Shown: positions 26,571-35,575 of the stretch, in pieces
Numbering within the stretch: position 1 is the stretch's first letter
Layout: each line of letters opens with the position of its first letter
Assembly: GCF_017877055.1 (NCBI RefSeq)
Contig: NZ_JAGIPG010000001.1
Location: forward strand, 682,001-746,000
Source of the DNA: Neorhizobium galegae
GTDB lineage: Bacteria; Pseudomonadota; Alphaproteobacteria; Rhizobiales; Rhizobiaceae
Length of the DNA: 64,000 nucleotides
Direction of reading: 5' to 3'
Notes under the pieces: generated by a model
Database searches by the model: none
The model's input: only the letters and a program-made list of their open reading frames with translations
What the model was told of the DNA's origin: nothing
Made by a program: the position numbers and the translations under genes

Positions 26571-27607
26571 GTGAACCCGCCCGCCTGATAACGCCGGAAA
26601 AGCGGGGCGAAGACCTGGATACGACGCTGCGCCCGCAGTCGCTGGACGAGTTCACCGGCCAGGCGGAGGCGCGCGCCAACCTGAAGGTCTTCATCGAGGC
26701 GGCGAAGAACCGCGGCGAGGCGCTGGACCACGTGCTGTTCGTCGGCCCGCCCGGCCTCGGCAAGACGACGCTGGCGCAGATCATGGCCAAGGAACTCGGG
26801 GTCAATTTCCGCTCGACCTCCGGCCCGGTCATCGCCAAGGCGGGCGATCTGGCGGCGCTGCTCACCAATCTCGAAGATCGCGACGTGCTCTTCATCGACG
26901 AAATCCACCGGCTCAATCCGGCGGTCGAGGAAATCCTCTATCCGGCCATGGAGGATTTCCAGCTGGACCTGATCATCGGCGAAGGCCCGGCGGCGCGGTC
27001 GGTGAAGATCGATCTGTCGAAGTTCACGCTGGTCGCGGCCACCACCCGTCTCGGCCTACTCACCACGCCGCTGCGCGACCGTTTCGGCATCCCGGTGCGG
27101 CTGGCCTTCTATACCGTCGACGAGTTGGAACTGATCGTCCGGCGCGGCGCGCGGCTGATGGGCCTGCCGATGACCGATGACGGCGCTCGCGAGATTGCAA
27201 GACGCGCCCGCGGCACGCCGCGCATCGCCGGGCGGTTGTTGCGCCGGGTGCGCGATTTCGCCGAGGTGGCGAGGGCCGAGGCGGTGACGAGGGAGATCGC
27301 CGACGAGGCGCTGACCCGTCTTCTGGTCGACAATATGGGCCTCGACCAGCTCGACAAACGCTACCTCAACATGATCGCCGTCAATTTCGGCGGCGGCCCG
27401 GTCGGCATCGAGACGATCGCCGCCGGCCTGTCGGAACCGCGCGATGCGATCGAGGACATCATCGAGCCCTACATGATCCAGCAGGGTTTCATCCAGCGCA
27501 CGCCCCGAGGCCGCGTTTTGACCGCAAACGCGTGGAAACATCTGGGAATGCAGCCGCCGAAGGATCTCGAGGCAGCACAGTTCCGGATGAATCTCGAGGA
27601 TGAATGA
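26567..27607 (+). CDS. ruvB: Holliday junction helicase motor RuvB
   Basis: AAA+ hexameric motor that drives branch migration with RuvA. Walker A is [11 protein letters not shown] near residue 64, Walker [12 protein letters not shown] near 110, sensor 1 LVAATTRLG near 155, and the C-terminal winged helix ends [22 protein letters not shown]. Length 346 is normal. The start overlaps the PIN toxin stop; the usual ruvA-ruvB junction is therefore split by the second toxin-antitoxin pair. Confidence 0.97.
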   Translation: MSEPARLITPEKRGEDLDTTLRPQSLDEFTGQAEARANLKVFIEAAKNRGEALDHVLFVGPPGLGKTTLAQIMAKELGVNFRSTSGPVIAKAGDLAALLTNLEDRDVLFIDEIHRLNPAVEEILYPAMEDFQLDLIIGEGPAARSVKIDLSKFTLVAATTRLGLLTTPLRDRFGIPVRLAFYTVDELELIVRRGARLMGLPMTDDGAREIARRARGTPRIAGRLLRRVRDFAEVARAEAVTREIADEALTRLLVDNMGLDQLDKRYLNMIAVNFGGGPVGIETIAAGLSEPRDAIEDIIEPYMIQQGFIQRTPRGRVLTANAWKHLGMQPPKDLEAAQFRMNLEDE

Positions 27608-27781
27608 TTTCCCGCCGCGGGTTTCTGGCATCTGTCCCGCAATTTCCGCAGGGGCCGGATCGCGTGTCGCTCGCTCTGCCCGATCACATGCATGGCGGTC
27701 CGGTGCGACTGTCGGGTTCCGCTCCCATCGTTCCTTCGGCGCACCGCCGGAAATCAACGTGATCGACTTAGGATAGCCCGC

Positions 27782-28291
27782 ATGGCGCGCACTCGCATCC
27801 GTATCAAGACCAAGGGCAAGCGCATCTTCCAGATGCGGATCGCCGGGCTCGGGTTCCGTGATGGTCATGTGCTGGTGCATCGCGCCGTGGACGAGGCCTT
27901 CTGGACCTTTCCGGGCGGGCGGGCGGAGGTCGGCGAGACGTCGGAAGAGACCCTCAAGCGCGAGATGGTCGAGGAAATCGGCGTCGAGGTGACGGTCGGT
28001 CGGCTGCTCTGGTCGGTCGAGAATTTCTTCCACTACGAAGACCGCGACTGGCATGAACTCGGTTATTATTACCTGATGGACATCCCGGAGACGTTTCCCT
28101 TTCATCCGACGGATATCGTCCATCGGATCAAGGACGAACACGATCTGGAATTCAAATGGGTACCGGCGACGACAGAGGCGCTGAGGGCGCTCGACATTCC
28201 GCCCTACTTCATCGCCGAGGAGATCGAGAGCCTGCCGGGCAGCCCGCGGCACCTCGTCTGGCGCGACGGCGATCTTGACCTGAAGTCTTAA
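27782..28291 (+). CDS. Nudix hydrolase
   Basis: A 169-residue pyrophosphohydrolase with a perfect Nudix box: GGRAEVGETSEE followed by TLKREMVEEIGVEV (GX5EX7REUXEEXGU), residues about 44-66. Nucleoside diphosphate derivatives are the usual substrates; which one is unknown. I start at ATG 27782, with AGGATAG upstream. The 174 bases after ruvB contain no gene. It is convergent with the LysR gene, their stops two bases apart. Confidence 0.85.
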   Translation: MARTRIRIKTKGKRIFQMRIAGLGFRDGHVLVHRAVDEAFWTFPGGRAEVGETSEETLKREMVEEIGVEVTVGRLLWSVENFFHYEDRDWHELGYYYLMDIPETFPFHPTDIVHRIKDEHDLEFKWVPATTEALRALDIPPYFIAEEIESLPGSPRHLVWRDGDLDLKS

Positions 28292-28293
28292 GC

Positions 28294-29178
28294 TCAGACG
28301 CGCATCGCCTCGATGACGGCGCGCAGGCCTGCCGACATGTTGCGGCGGCTCGGATAATAGAGGTAGAGCCAGTCCTCCGGCGGGCACCAGGCGTCCAGGC
28401 ATTGGATCAGCGTGCCGTCGCGGATGTCGCGTTCGGCGCGGTTTTCCCAGACATAGGCGAGCGCGGTGCCGGAGCGGGCGACCTCGACCATCAATTCATG
28501 ATCGTCGAGCGCTACCGGCCCGTTCGGATGGAAGGTCACGGTTTCTCCGTCGCGGGAGAATTCCCAGGCGTAGCGCGTGCCGCTCGGATAAGTGTTTTCG
28601 ATGCAGGCATGACTTTCCAGCTCATGCGGCGTTTCGGGGATTTTCCGGTCCCTGAAATAGGCTGGTGAACCGACCACGACGAGGCGCAGGCGCGGCTTGA
28701 TCCTGACCGCGATCATGCCCTGGTGCAGGCTTTCGCCGAGCCGGATGCCGGCGTCGAACCCTTCCTCGACGATATCGACCAACCGGTCGGTGGCGACGAC
28801 TTCGAGCTTCAGATGCGGATTGTCGCGGATCAGGGGCCCGAGCGCCTGGCCAAGCACGGCCGGCGCGATCGAGTTCGGTACGTTGATCCGCACCTTGCCG
28901 AAAGGCGTGTCGCGGAACTGGTTGAGCGCGTCGAGCGCCGCGCCGATATCGCCGAAGGCGGGCGAAAGCTGGGCGTGCAGCATGGCGCCGGCATCGGTCA
29001 GGGAGACGCTGCGGGTAGTGCGGTGAAGAAGCCGGACGCCGGTCCGCTCCTCGAGATTGCTGACAGCGTGGCTGATGGCCGAAGCCGTGACGTAGCGCTC
29101 CTCCGCTGCGCGGCGAAAACTCAGGTGACGGGCGACGGCTTCGAAGGCGGCGAGTTCGGAAAGATCAGTGGCGCGCAT
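28294..29178 (-). CDS. LysR-family transcriptional regulator
   Basis: A 294-residue regulator: winged helix-turn-helix at residues 5-65 (FEAVARHLSFRRAAEERYVT, then SAISHAVSNLEERTG) and a two-lobe effector-binding domain at about 90-290. It is divergent from the VOC-family gene at 29303, the standard arrangement for a LysR protein and its target. The 124-base gap contains AT-rich TTATCAGTCTAATCGA, a possible binding site. Ligand unknown. Confidence 0.88.
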   Translation of the reverse strand: MRATDLSELAAFEAVARHLSFRRAAEERYVTASAISHAVSNLEERTGVRLLHRTTRSVSLTDAGAMLHAQLSPAFGDIGAALDALNQFRDTPFGKVRINVPNSIAPAVLGQALGPLIRDNPHLKLEVVATDRLVDIVEEGFDAGIRLGESLHQGMIAVRIKPRLRLVVVGSPAYFRDRKIPETPHELESHACIENTYPSGTRYAWEFSRDGETVTFHPNGPVALDDHELMVEVARSGTALAYVWENRAERDIRDGTLIQCLDAWCPPEDWLYLYYPSRRNMSAGLRAVIEAMRV

Positions 29179-29302
29179 TGCTGAACTGAGCTCAACATTG
29201 AAGAGAAGATTATCAGTCTAATCGAAGAAATGGGTTTGCGCCATTCTCTCCTCGTCACCGCCCCAGGCAATTCCGCCGGCGGTCAGAAGAGGAGAATTTC
29301 CA

Positions 29303-29764
29303 ATGGCCGACTTCATCCTTCCCGCCAAGAACACCACATCCGCCTTCTCCGCCATGCGCGGTCATCACGTGGCCATTCGGGTCACCGATTTCGAGATCGC
29401 CAAGCGCTGGTATGTCGACAAACTGGATTTCCGCGTCATCCACGAATGGCCGTTTGCCGACGAGCAGCTCGCCTATCTGGCGCCTGCCAACGACGATCAC
29501 TTCATGGTGGAAATCCTGGGCGGCGGCGATCCGCTGCCGATCGATCCGCCGGCCTATAAGGATCTCGGCGACAGCCTGCGTTACTCCGGCTACCACCATT
29601 TCTGCATCAACGTCACGGATATCGAAGCGACCGTTGCGGAGCTGCGCGCCCGCGGCGTCAACATCGTCACTGAGCCCTTCAAGCTCGACGACATCAGCCG
29701 CAAGCTCGCCTTTTTTGCCGATCCTTTCGGCAACCTGATCGAACTGGCGGAAGTCGTCGCCTGA
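29303..29764 (+). CDS. VOC-superfamily (glyoxalase/dioxygenase fold) protein
   Basis: A 153-residue vicinal-oxygen-chelate protein: two beta-alpha-beta-beta-beta modules, with the metal-type His in RGHHVAIRVTDFE near residue 22, and HHFCINVTDIEATVAEL near 97, ending with FFADPFGNLIELAEV. Possible roles are glyoxalase, dioxygenase or resistance protein. GGAG precedes the ATG. Probably controlled by the divergent LysR protein. Confidence 0.82.
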   Translation: MADFILPAKNTTSAFSAMRGHHVAIRVTDFEIAKRWYVDKLDFRVIHEWPFADEQLAYLAPANDDHFMVEILGGGDPLPIDPPAYKDLGDSLRYSGYHHFCINVTDIEATVAELRARGVNIVTEPFKLDDISRKLAFFADPFGNLIELAEVVA

Positions 29765-29881
29765 CGGTTCTCGGTTGGGGAGCATCGGATGGGTGCTCCC
29801 CAACCGCCCGCATTCCGATTGGAACATCTGCCAGCGGCTTGCCGTTTCTCCACCGAAGGGAGAATGCCATGGAGAAGATCG

Positions 29882-30286
29882 ATGTCGGAAACCAAGTCGA
29901 ATGTGAACCGAGGAAGACCCATGGATAGCGAGATCCCCGATCACATTCCGCCCGCCGAAGTGGCGGAGGCGGCAGAGAAAGGCTTGAAACTGCGTTCGCA
30001 GTATCGTCGCGGTGGTACGATGGTCGGGGTGGCGCGAGCCCGCGACCTCAAGAACCGAAGATCGCTCTCGGAAAAGACGGTGCGACGGATGGTGAGCTAT
30101 TTCTCGCGCCACAAGGCGGACAAGCGGGCCGAGAATTTTGGCGACGACGAAAATCCGTCGACCGGGTATATCGCCTGGCTGCTCTGGGGTGGCGATGCGG
30201 GCCAGAAATGGGCCGAGGAGCACAAGAAGGCGATCGAAAAGGCAAAGAACGAGGCAAAGATGCGGCGCTTCACGCAGTCGCATTGA
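29882..30286 (+). CDS. small conserved basic protein (DUF6321-like)
   Basis: A 134-residue charged protein without membrane segments. The conserved part is VRRMVSYFSRHKADKRAEN, followed by DDENPSTGYIAWLLWGGDAG and an Ala/Lys/Glu-rich end, a pattern I associate with rhizobial DUF6321 proteins of unknown function. I start at ATG 29882, with GGAGAAG just upstream; ATG 29921 is a second option. The last 17 bases overlap the end of the convergent sqdC gene. No function is proposed. Confidence 0.6.
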   Translation: MSETKSNVNRGRPMDSEIPDHIPPAEVAEAAEKGLKLRSQYRRGGTMVGVARARDLKNRRSLSEKTVRRMVSYFSRHKADKRAENFGDDENPSTGYIAWLLWGGDAGQKWAEEHKKAIEKAKNEAKMRRFTQSH

Positions 30287-31157
30287 GAGTTGTTGCAAGC
30301 TCCGCGATCGTCTGCCGCAAGAGCGGCGCGCCGCCCGGCTGCCAGCCGAGTGCTCTCAGTTTGTCAGTCGACATCACGTTGACCGCTCCACGATCTGCCG
30401 GCGGCGGCAGGTTGCGAGGGGGACCGGCCAGATAGCCGAGGATTTCGGCGGTGTCGGTCAGGATGTCCGACGCATTGAAGACCTGGCCGGCGATCCTGCC
30501 GGCCTCCGTTTCCAACATGAGGCGAACGGCGGCGGCGACATCGCGACCGTGGATTTCCGTTCCCGCACGCGAGGGTACCGGCCGACCTGCCAGGTGGTCC
30601 GCGAAGAGAGCACTCCATTTGTTGGGGCGCAGATTGCCGTAGACGCCGGTGAGCCGGAGAGACGAGGTGGCAAAGCCGGGGGCCGAGAGTGCCGCCAGTG
30701 CTCTCTCGGCACAGAGCTTGATCTCGCCGTAGAGGCCGTCCGGCTTCAAGGCCAGATCTTCGTCGAGCACCGTTCCGGCCGGTTGTCCGTCATAGACGGC
30801 CCTGCTCGACAGGAAGATCACTCGGCGGGTGCCGGCCTTCCTGGCGGTCTCGAACAGCTTTACCGTTCCATCGAGGTTCAGCCGGCGGAATCGATCGGCA
30901 TCATCGCCTTCGCCGCCGCGGTATTTTCCCGGCAGATGGTCGAAGGCGGCGTGGACAAAGAAGTAGGCGTCGTCGAAGGCCTCGATCTGGTCCAGGGCGG
31001 GATCGAGTGAAAGGGGCACGAACTGCACGGGTTTGGTAAAAAAACCAGGCGCCGGCGGCCTCTGGCCTCCGACAATGACCGGATACCCGGCATCAAGCAG
31101 GCCTTCGACGATGTAGCGGCCAACCAAGCCTGTTCCGCCGGATATCAGCACCTTCAT
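30270..31157 (-). CDS. sqdC: SqdC-like NAD(P)-dependent epimerase/reductase
   Basis: An SDR-type protein of 295 residues: Rossmann motif ISGGTGLVGRYIVEGL at the start, VIFLSSRAVYDGQ and LYGEIKLCAERAL, giving the YxxxK pair near residue 145. It is the third gene of the sulfolipid operon; SqdC is needed for sulfoquinovosyl diacylglycerol in some bacteria, its exact step being debated. I start at ATG 31157, which overlaps the sqdD stop, rather than further upstream. Gene name rests on context more than on motifs. Confidence 0.65.
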   Translation of the reverse strand: MKVLISGGTGLVGRYIVEGLLDAGYPVIVGGQRPPAPGFFTKPVQFVPLSLDPALDQIEAFDDAYFFVHAAFDHLPGKYRGGEGDDADRFRRLNLDGTVKLFETARKAGTRRVIFLSSRAVYDGQPAGTVLDEDLALKPDGLYGEIKLCAERALAALSAPGFATSSLRLTGVYGNLRPNKWSALFADHLAGRPVPSRAGTEIHGRDVAAAVRLMLETEAGRIAGQVFNASDILTDTAEILGYLAGPPRNLPPPADRGAVNVMSTDKLRALGWQPGGAPLLRQTIAELATTLNATA

Positions 31158-31966
31158 GGCGTCTCTCCCGGCTTCGGCAAGGTGGAGAGGGCGGGGATCT
31201 CGCGATCCTCGTAAAATGCATGCCAGAGGTCGATCAGCGGCCGCAACCGCTCGGCCTTCAGATGGTCCTTCTCCCAAGGCTTCTCATACTGGTAATGCAG
31301 CACGCCGATGCTCTCCCAGTTCCAGAGATCCGGCATGTTGAACCAGACATATTGCAGCATGTTCATGAAAACCGGCAGGCCGTGCCAATCCGGGAAGAAG
31401 CTCTCCAGAAACGTCTGGTCGGTGCGCCGCCAAAAGGCGTCCGGCCGGTCCAGCGCCGCGAGCATCCTGTCGAATGTCTCGTCGGAAGGTTTGGCGACGA
31501 AGACGCCGGAGTTCAGGCGGTGGAAGTCGGAGAGGTTCTCGTAGACGTTGGGGGCGGCGGAGAATTCCGGATAGGAAAACAGCTTGTCGATCGGGTTCAG
31601 CACCAGCGCATCGGCGTCAATGAAGACGCAGGTCTCGTATTCGGTGAGCTGCCAGAGCCTGAGCTTGCAGAAATTGTCGAGCGGCGTGTGAAAGTCCGGC
31701 TTGCGGCCCCTGGTGAAGGGGGCGGCGCCATGCAGGTTTTTTCGCGCATGCCGTTCGTTGAAGGCGTCGGAAAGGGGGAGGTGTTCGACCTCGATCAGCC
31801 GGCAACCGAGGTCTTCGAGCGGGGCAAGCGCATCGGTTTCGACGCCGCCGGTGCGGAGGACGACGATATCGGCCTCAGTGCCGGTGCGGCGGATGGAGCG
31901 CGCCAGCGCCGTTGCGCCCATGGCGTAGTCGGTATTGGTGACGAGGGTGACGAACGCGTTGGTCAT
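31154..31966 (-). CDS. sqdD: SqdD-like GT8 glycosyltransferase
   Basis: A 270-residue glycogenin-like GT8 enzyme, proposed to transfer sulfoquinovose from UDP-sulfoquinovose onto diacylglycerol. The nucleotide-sugar DxD motif is in VFIDADALVLNPIDK near residue 118, with FHRLNSGVFVAKP near 150 and a later IGVLHYQYEKPWEK. No membrane segment is seen, so it should act at the inner face of the membrane. It lies 13 bases after sqdB and overlaps sqdC. Confidence 0.78.
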   Translation of the reverse strand: MTNAFVTLVTNTDYAMGATALARSIRRTGTEADIVVLRTGGVETDALAPLEDLGCRLIEVEHLPLSDAFNERHARKNLHGAAPFTRGRKPDFHTPLDNFCKLRLWQLTEYETCVFIDADALVLNPIDKLFSYPEFSAAPNVYENLSDFHRLNSGVFVAKPSDETFDRMLAALDRPDAFWRRTDQTFLESFFPDWHGLPVFMNMLQYVWFNMPDLWNWESIGVLHYQYEKPWEKDHLKAERLRPLIDLWHAFYEDREIPALSTLPKPGETP

Positions 31967-31979
31967 GGGGTGGGGTGCC

Positions 31980-33200
31980 TCACGACACAGACTTCAACCT
32001 CACACCCTCCGGGTCATGTTCCACCTTCGCCGCAATATCCCTGGTCCAGGCGGAAACGGCCGGAACGCGTGATCTATCAACGCGATAGGCGTATTTCTTC
32101 GCGACGTCGACGATCTCGCCGAGCAGTCCCTCGCCGAGCGTTGTCGGTTCGAGACCGAGGCCGAGGAATTTTTCGTTTTTCACCACCAGCTCGTTTTCCG
32201 GCGCTTCCTTGCGCGGGTTGGGCAGCCATGCGATCCGCGAGCCGGTCATCGTCGAGATCATCTCGGCAAGATCGCGCACCCGGTGAGTCTCGGTCATCTG
32301 GTTGAAGATCTCGACGCGCCCGCCGCGGGCCGGCGGGTTGTTGAGCGCGATCTCGACGCAGCGGACCGAATCCTGGATGTGAATGAAGGCGCGTGTCTGG
32401 CCGCCGGTGCCATGGACGGTCAGCGGATAACCGATGGCCGCCTGGATGAGAAAACGATTCAAGACCGTCCCGTAATCCCCGTCATAGTCGAATCTATTGA
32501 TCAATTGTGTGTGGCGGCGGGTCTGTCCGGTATGGGTGCCCCAGACGATGCCCTGATGCAGGTCGGTGATCCGCAATCCGTCATTCTTCGCGTAGAACTG
32601 GAAGAGCTGCTGATCGAGGCATTTGGTCATGTGGTAGATCGAGCCGGGATTGCTCGGATAGAGAATTTCCTGGGAGACGGTGCGGCCGTCGGCGGTCTCT
32701 ATGCCGACCGGAAGGTAACCTTCCGGGATTGCCGCGCCGACCGTCGAATAGCCGTAGACGCCCATCGTCCCGAGATGGACGAGATGCGCGTCCAGATCCA
32801 GTTCCACCAGTGCGTTCAAGAGGTTGTGGGTGGCGTTTACATTGTTGCTGACGGTGTAGTTCTTGTGCCGGTCGCTCTTCATCGAATAGGGCGCCGCCCG
32901 CTGTTCGGCGAAATGGATGATGGCATCCGGGCGATGCTTTGAAAGCCAGCCCTTCAGGAGTTCGTAGTCCTTGGCGAGATCGATCAGGTGGAAATGGATG
33001 CGGCGCCCGGTTTCGGCATGCCAGATGCGGGTGCGTTCCTGGATCGAATCCATCGGCGTCAGCGACTGGACGCCAAGCTCGGTATCGATCCAGCGGCGAG
33101 AGAGGTTGTCGAGGATGTGGATATCGTGACCGGCGTCGGACAAGTGAAGCGATGTCGGCCAGCCGACGAAACCGTCACCGCCCAGGACTGCAATCTTCAT
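31980..33200 (-). CDS. sqdB: UDP-sulfoquinovose synthase
   Basis: Makes UDP-sulfoquinovose from UDP-glucose and sulfite, the head-group donor for the anionic sulfolipid SQDG. It is an extended SDR enzyme: NAD motif VLGGDGFVGWPTSLHL at the start, then HFAEQRAAPYSM and LGTMGVYGYSTVG near 150, YHMTKCLDQQ (YxxxK), and VHGTGGQTRAFIHIQDSV, all hallmarks of SQD1/SqdB. I start at ATG 33200, with GGAG upstream, giving 406 residues; an upstream ATG at 33263 lacks support. First gene of sqdB-sqdD-sqdC, which here sits between ruvB and ybgC. Confidence 0.92.
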   Translation of the reverse strand: MKIAVLGGDGFVGWPTSLHLSDAGHDIHILDNLSRRWIDTELGVQSLTPMDSIQERTRIWHAETGRRIHFHLIDLAKDYELLKGWLSKHRPDAIIHFAEQRAAPYSMKSDRHKNYTVSNNVNATHNLLNALVELDLDAHLVHLGTMGVYGYSTVGAAIPEGYLPVGIETADGRTVSQEILYPSNPGSIYHMTKCLDQQLFQFYAKNDGLRITDLHQGIVWGTHTGQTRRHTQLINRFDYDGDYGTVLNRFLIQAAIGYPLTVHGTGGQTRAFIHIQDSVRCVEIALNNPPARGGRVEIFNQMTETHRVRDLAEMISTMTGSRIAWLPNPRKEAPENELVVKNEKFLGLGLEPTTLGEGLLGEIVDVAKKYAYRVDRSRVPAVSAWTRDIAAKVEHDPEGVRLKSVS

Positions 33201-33322
33201 GAGTTGGTCTCCACTGGTTTTCGACATATTTCCTGATAGGGAGGATATGTGACAGGACGTCAAAACTGGGGCGGCATTGCGCGCCTATCCAGTGGAGAGC
33301 TAGGAATTTCCAGGGCAAGGCC

Positions 33323-33790
33323 ATGAAGGAATACAATTTTTTGTTATCGGGCGAGTTGATGGAAGGCGGCCATCGGCTGGCCCAGCGCGTCTATTATGAA
33401 GACACGGATTTTTCCGGCCTCGTCTACCACGCCCGCTATCTGCACTTCCTGGAACGCGGCCGCACCGACTATCTGCGCTGCCTAGGCTGCGAGCAGAGCG
33501 CGCTGCTTTCCGCCGACGAGGAGGGGCTGGTTTTTGTCGTCCACCGGATGGAGATCGACTTCAAGCAGCCGGCCCGCATGGACGACATCCTGATCATCCA
33601 GACGGTCACCGAAAAGGCGGGCGGCGCCAAGATGGTGCTCAGCCAGGAAATCCGCCGCGGCGACATGCTGCTGATCGCCGCGAAGGTGGTGATCGCCGTC
33701 ATCAACAGGCACGGGCGTCCGCGCCGGCTGCCGGAAAGCGTGGCGGAAAAGTTTCTCGGGCGCCCGGTGGAACAGGTCAATCCAGTTTAG
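33323..33790 (+). CDS. ybgC: YbgC-type acyl-CoA thioesterase
   Basis: Hot-dog fold thioesterase of the Tol-Pal cluster; it hydrolyses short-chain or phospholipid-related acyl-CoA and lies at the inner membrane. The active-site region is VYYEDTDFSGLVYHARYLHFLERGRTDYL, with Asp near residue 28 and the helix after it. Length 155 is slightly long, from a 15-residue N-terminal extension. It would normally precede tolQ; a minus-strand gene separates them here. Confidence 0.9.
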   Translation: MKEYNFLLSGELMEGGHRLAQRVYYEDTDFSGLVYHARYLHFLERGRTDYLRCLGCEQSALLSADEEGLVFVVHRMEIDFKQPARMDDILIIQTVTEKAGGAKMVLSQEIRRGDMLLIAAKVVIAVINRHGRPRRLPESVAEKFLGRPVEQVNPV

Positions 33791-33797
33791 ACGGGAC

Positions 33798-34478
33798 CTA
33801 CGGGCCGCCGCAGGCATGCTGCGAATCGGCCATCGCCCAGCTCTGGCCGGTGCGTGCATTGGTGACGAAATATTCGCGGCCCCGGTCGTCACCCGGCGGG
33901 CAGCGTTTGGGGATGGAAATCAGGCACATGGTCACCTTGTCGCCGGGCTTGGAGGCGATCAGCGCCTCTTCGCGGGCGTAGGAGACCTGGTAGCCCTCAT
34001 TGGCGTATTCGATGCCGGTGCCGGCATTGTAGTCCTCGTCCTTGACGGGATCCTGCCCGACCCGCGGATGGACCGCGGTGACGTTGGTGACGGAGCATTG
34101 GCCGATCTTCGCGGGCAATGTGGGGGAGGGCTTGGCCCGCCCGCCCGCGATCGTACTGGCGGTGATGTCTGCCGGGATGCTCTTAGGCCCGCCGAGCTCT
34201 CCCAGGACCGCAACATAAGTGCTCAGAACGCAGGATCGGTCGGAGCCGCAGGCTGACCGGTCGCTGGTGAAGTCGCGCATAACCTGGCGGGTCTCCGCGC
34301 TTTTCTCCTGTTTTGCCTTTTCCTCGACCCGCGGAAGCATCGTGTCGAGCGCTGAAAGCAGGGGATCGTTGCAGACGATCAGTTCGTCAGGCGAGGGGAC
34401 GCCCTTGCAGTCGAACGAGGCGGCATGGGCCGGCACCGCGATCAACATCGTCAAGGCTATCATCACTGCGCGCCACAT
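33798..34478 (-). CDS. exported protein with LprI-like N-terminal domain
   Basis: A 226-residue protein with a signal peptide (1-19, ending AHAA) and then a Cys-rich segment, FDCKGVPSPDELIVCNDPLLSALD, that matches the LprI/DUF1311 pattern of lysozyme-inhibitor-like proteins. The rest has further cysteines (ACGSDRSC, QCSV, RCPPGDD) and no recognised domain. It is probably periplasmic with disulfides. It is placed on the opposite strand between ybgC and tolQ, an unusual interruption of that cluster. Confidence 0.65.
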   Translation of the reverse strand: MWRAVMIALTMLIAVPAHAASFDCKGVPSPDELIVCNDPLLSALDTMLPRVEEKAKQEKSAETRQVMRDFTSDRSACGSDRSCVLSTYVAVLGELGGPKSIPADITASTIAGGRAKPSPTLPAKIGQCSVTNVTAVHPRVGQDPVKDEDYNAGTGIEYANEGYQVSYAREEALIASKPGDKVTMCLISIPKRCPPGDDRGREYFVTNARTGQSWAMADSQHACGGP

Positions 34479-34783
34479 GGTGTGCCCCCGGGAATCCGAT
34501 TCTCACAGTGTCATAACCCGTGAATGAGAAAAAACTAAGTTGGAAGTTGCCGCCTTTCCTTGTTCCAACTTCAAGTGATCTGGGAACTCGCGATTGCAAG
34601 GTCTACCTAAACCTTTCGTTAACGATAATGGTGTCTTACTGAGACATGAGGAATTTGTGCAACGCACGCCTTCCTTTGACCAAAATTGAAAGCGAGAAGC
34701 CAAGCTTGAAGCTCAGGGTATCTTGGGGTTAGGGCTAAGCGCATCCGGCGATCAAAGACATACTCGCGAGAGCGCTTTTGAGC

Positions 34784-34810
34784 CGCCCGGTCCTTAAAGC
34801 CGGGCGTTTG
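34784..34810 (+). promoter_or_regulatory. hairpin just upstream of tolQ
   Basis: CGCCCGG (34784-34790) pairs with CCGGGCG (34800-34806) and is followed by TTTGG, 20 bases before the tolQ ATG. It resembles a weak terminator placed in a leader and could tune entry into the tol operon. The 348-base gap upstream also holds a TTAACGATAA stretch near 34619; no promoter is certain. Confidence 0.35.
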
Positions 34811-34826
34811 GATTCGGGGATAGTAG

Positions 34827-35546
34827 ATGGAACAGGTAGGTTTGGCGGCAGCGGCGAGCGAAGTAAGCCTCTGGTCGCTGTTCATGCAGGCTGGTCTGGT
34901 CGTCAAGCTGGTGATGGTCGGCCTTATCGGCGCATCGGTCTGGACCTGGGCGATCGTCATCGACAAATATATCAGCTTCGGCAAGGCCAGGCGCCAGTTC
35001 GACCAGTTCGAGCAGGTCTTCTGGTCCGGTCAGTCGCTGGAAGAACTTTACCGCACCCTGTCGGAGCGGACCAATACTGGTCTTGCGGCGATCTTCGTCG
35101 CCGCCATGCGCGAGTGGAAGAAGAGCTTCGAGCGCGGCGCGCGCTCGCCGATCGGCCTGCAGATGCGTATCGACCGGGCGATGGATGTCACCATGTCGCG
35201 CGAGGCCGAAACCTATGAGGCTCGCCTCGGTTCGCTGGCGACGATCGGTTCGGCCGGTCCGTTCATCGGCCTCTTCGGTACCGTCGTCGGCATCATGACC
35301 TCGTTCCAGGCCATCGCCGGTTCGAAGTCCACCAATCTCGCCGTCGTTGCACCGGGTATCGCCGAAGCGCTGCTCGCCACCGCGATCGGCCTGGTCGCCG
35401 CTATTCCAGCCGTCATCGCCTACAACAAGTTCACTGCCGATGCCGGCAAGCTTTCCGGCCGCATGGAAGGCTTCGCGGACGAGTTCTCGGCCATCCTGTC
35501 GCGCCAGATCGACGAGAAGCTGCAGCCGCGCCAGGCGGCGCAGTAA
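34827..35546 (+). CDS. tolQ: Tol-Pal subunit TolQ
   Basis: Inner-membrane proton-channel subunit, MotA/ExbB family, that powers the Tol-Pal machine constricting the outer membrane at division. Membrane segments are at about residues 25-45, 140-160 (SAGPFIGLFGTVVGIMTSF) and 178-200 (GIAEALLATAIGLVAAIPAV). Length 239 is normal. It starts the tolQRAB operon; tolR follows after 29 bases. Confidence 0.96.
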   Translation: MEQVGLAAAASEVSLWSLFMQAGLVVKLVMVGLIGASVWTWAIVIDKYISFGKARRQFDQFEQVFWSGQSLEELYRTLSERTNTGLAAIFVAAMREWKKSFERGARSPIGLQMRIDRAMDVTMSREAETYEARLGSLATIGSAGPFIGLFGTVVGIMTSFQAIAGSKSTNLAVVAPGIAEALLATAIGLVAAIPAVIAYNKFTADAGKLSGRMEGFADEFSAILSRQIDEKLQPRQAAQ

Positions 35547-35575
35547 AGCCTTTCGGGCTCAAGGAGTAATATCTC

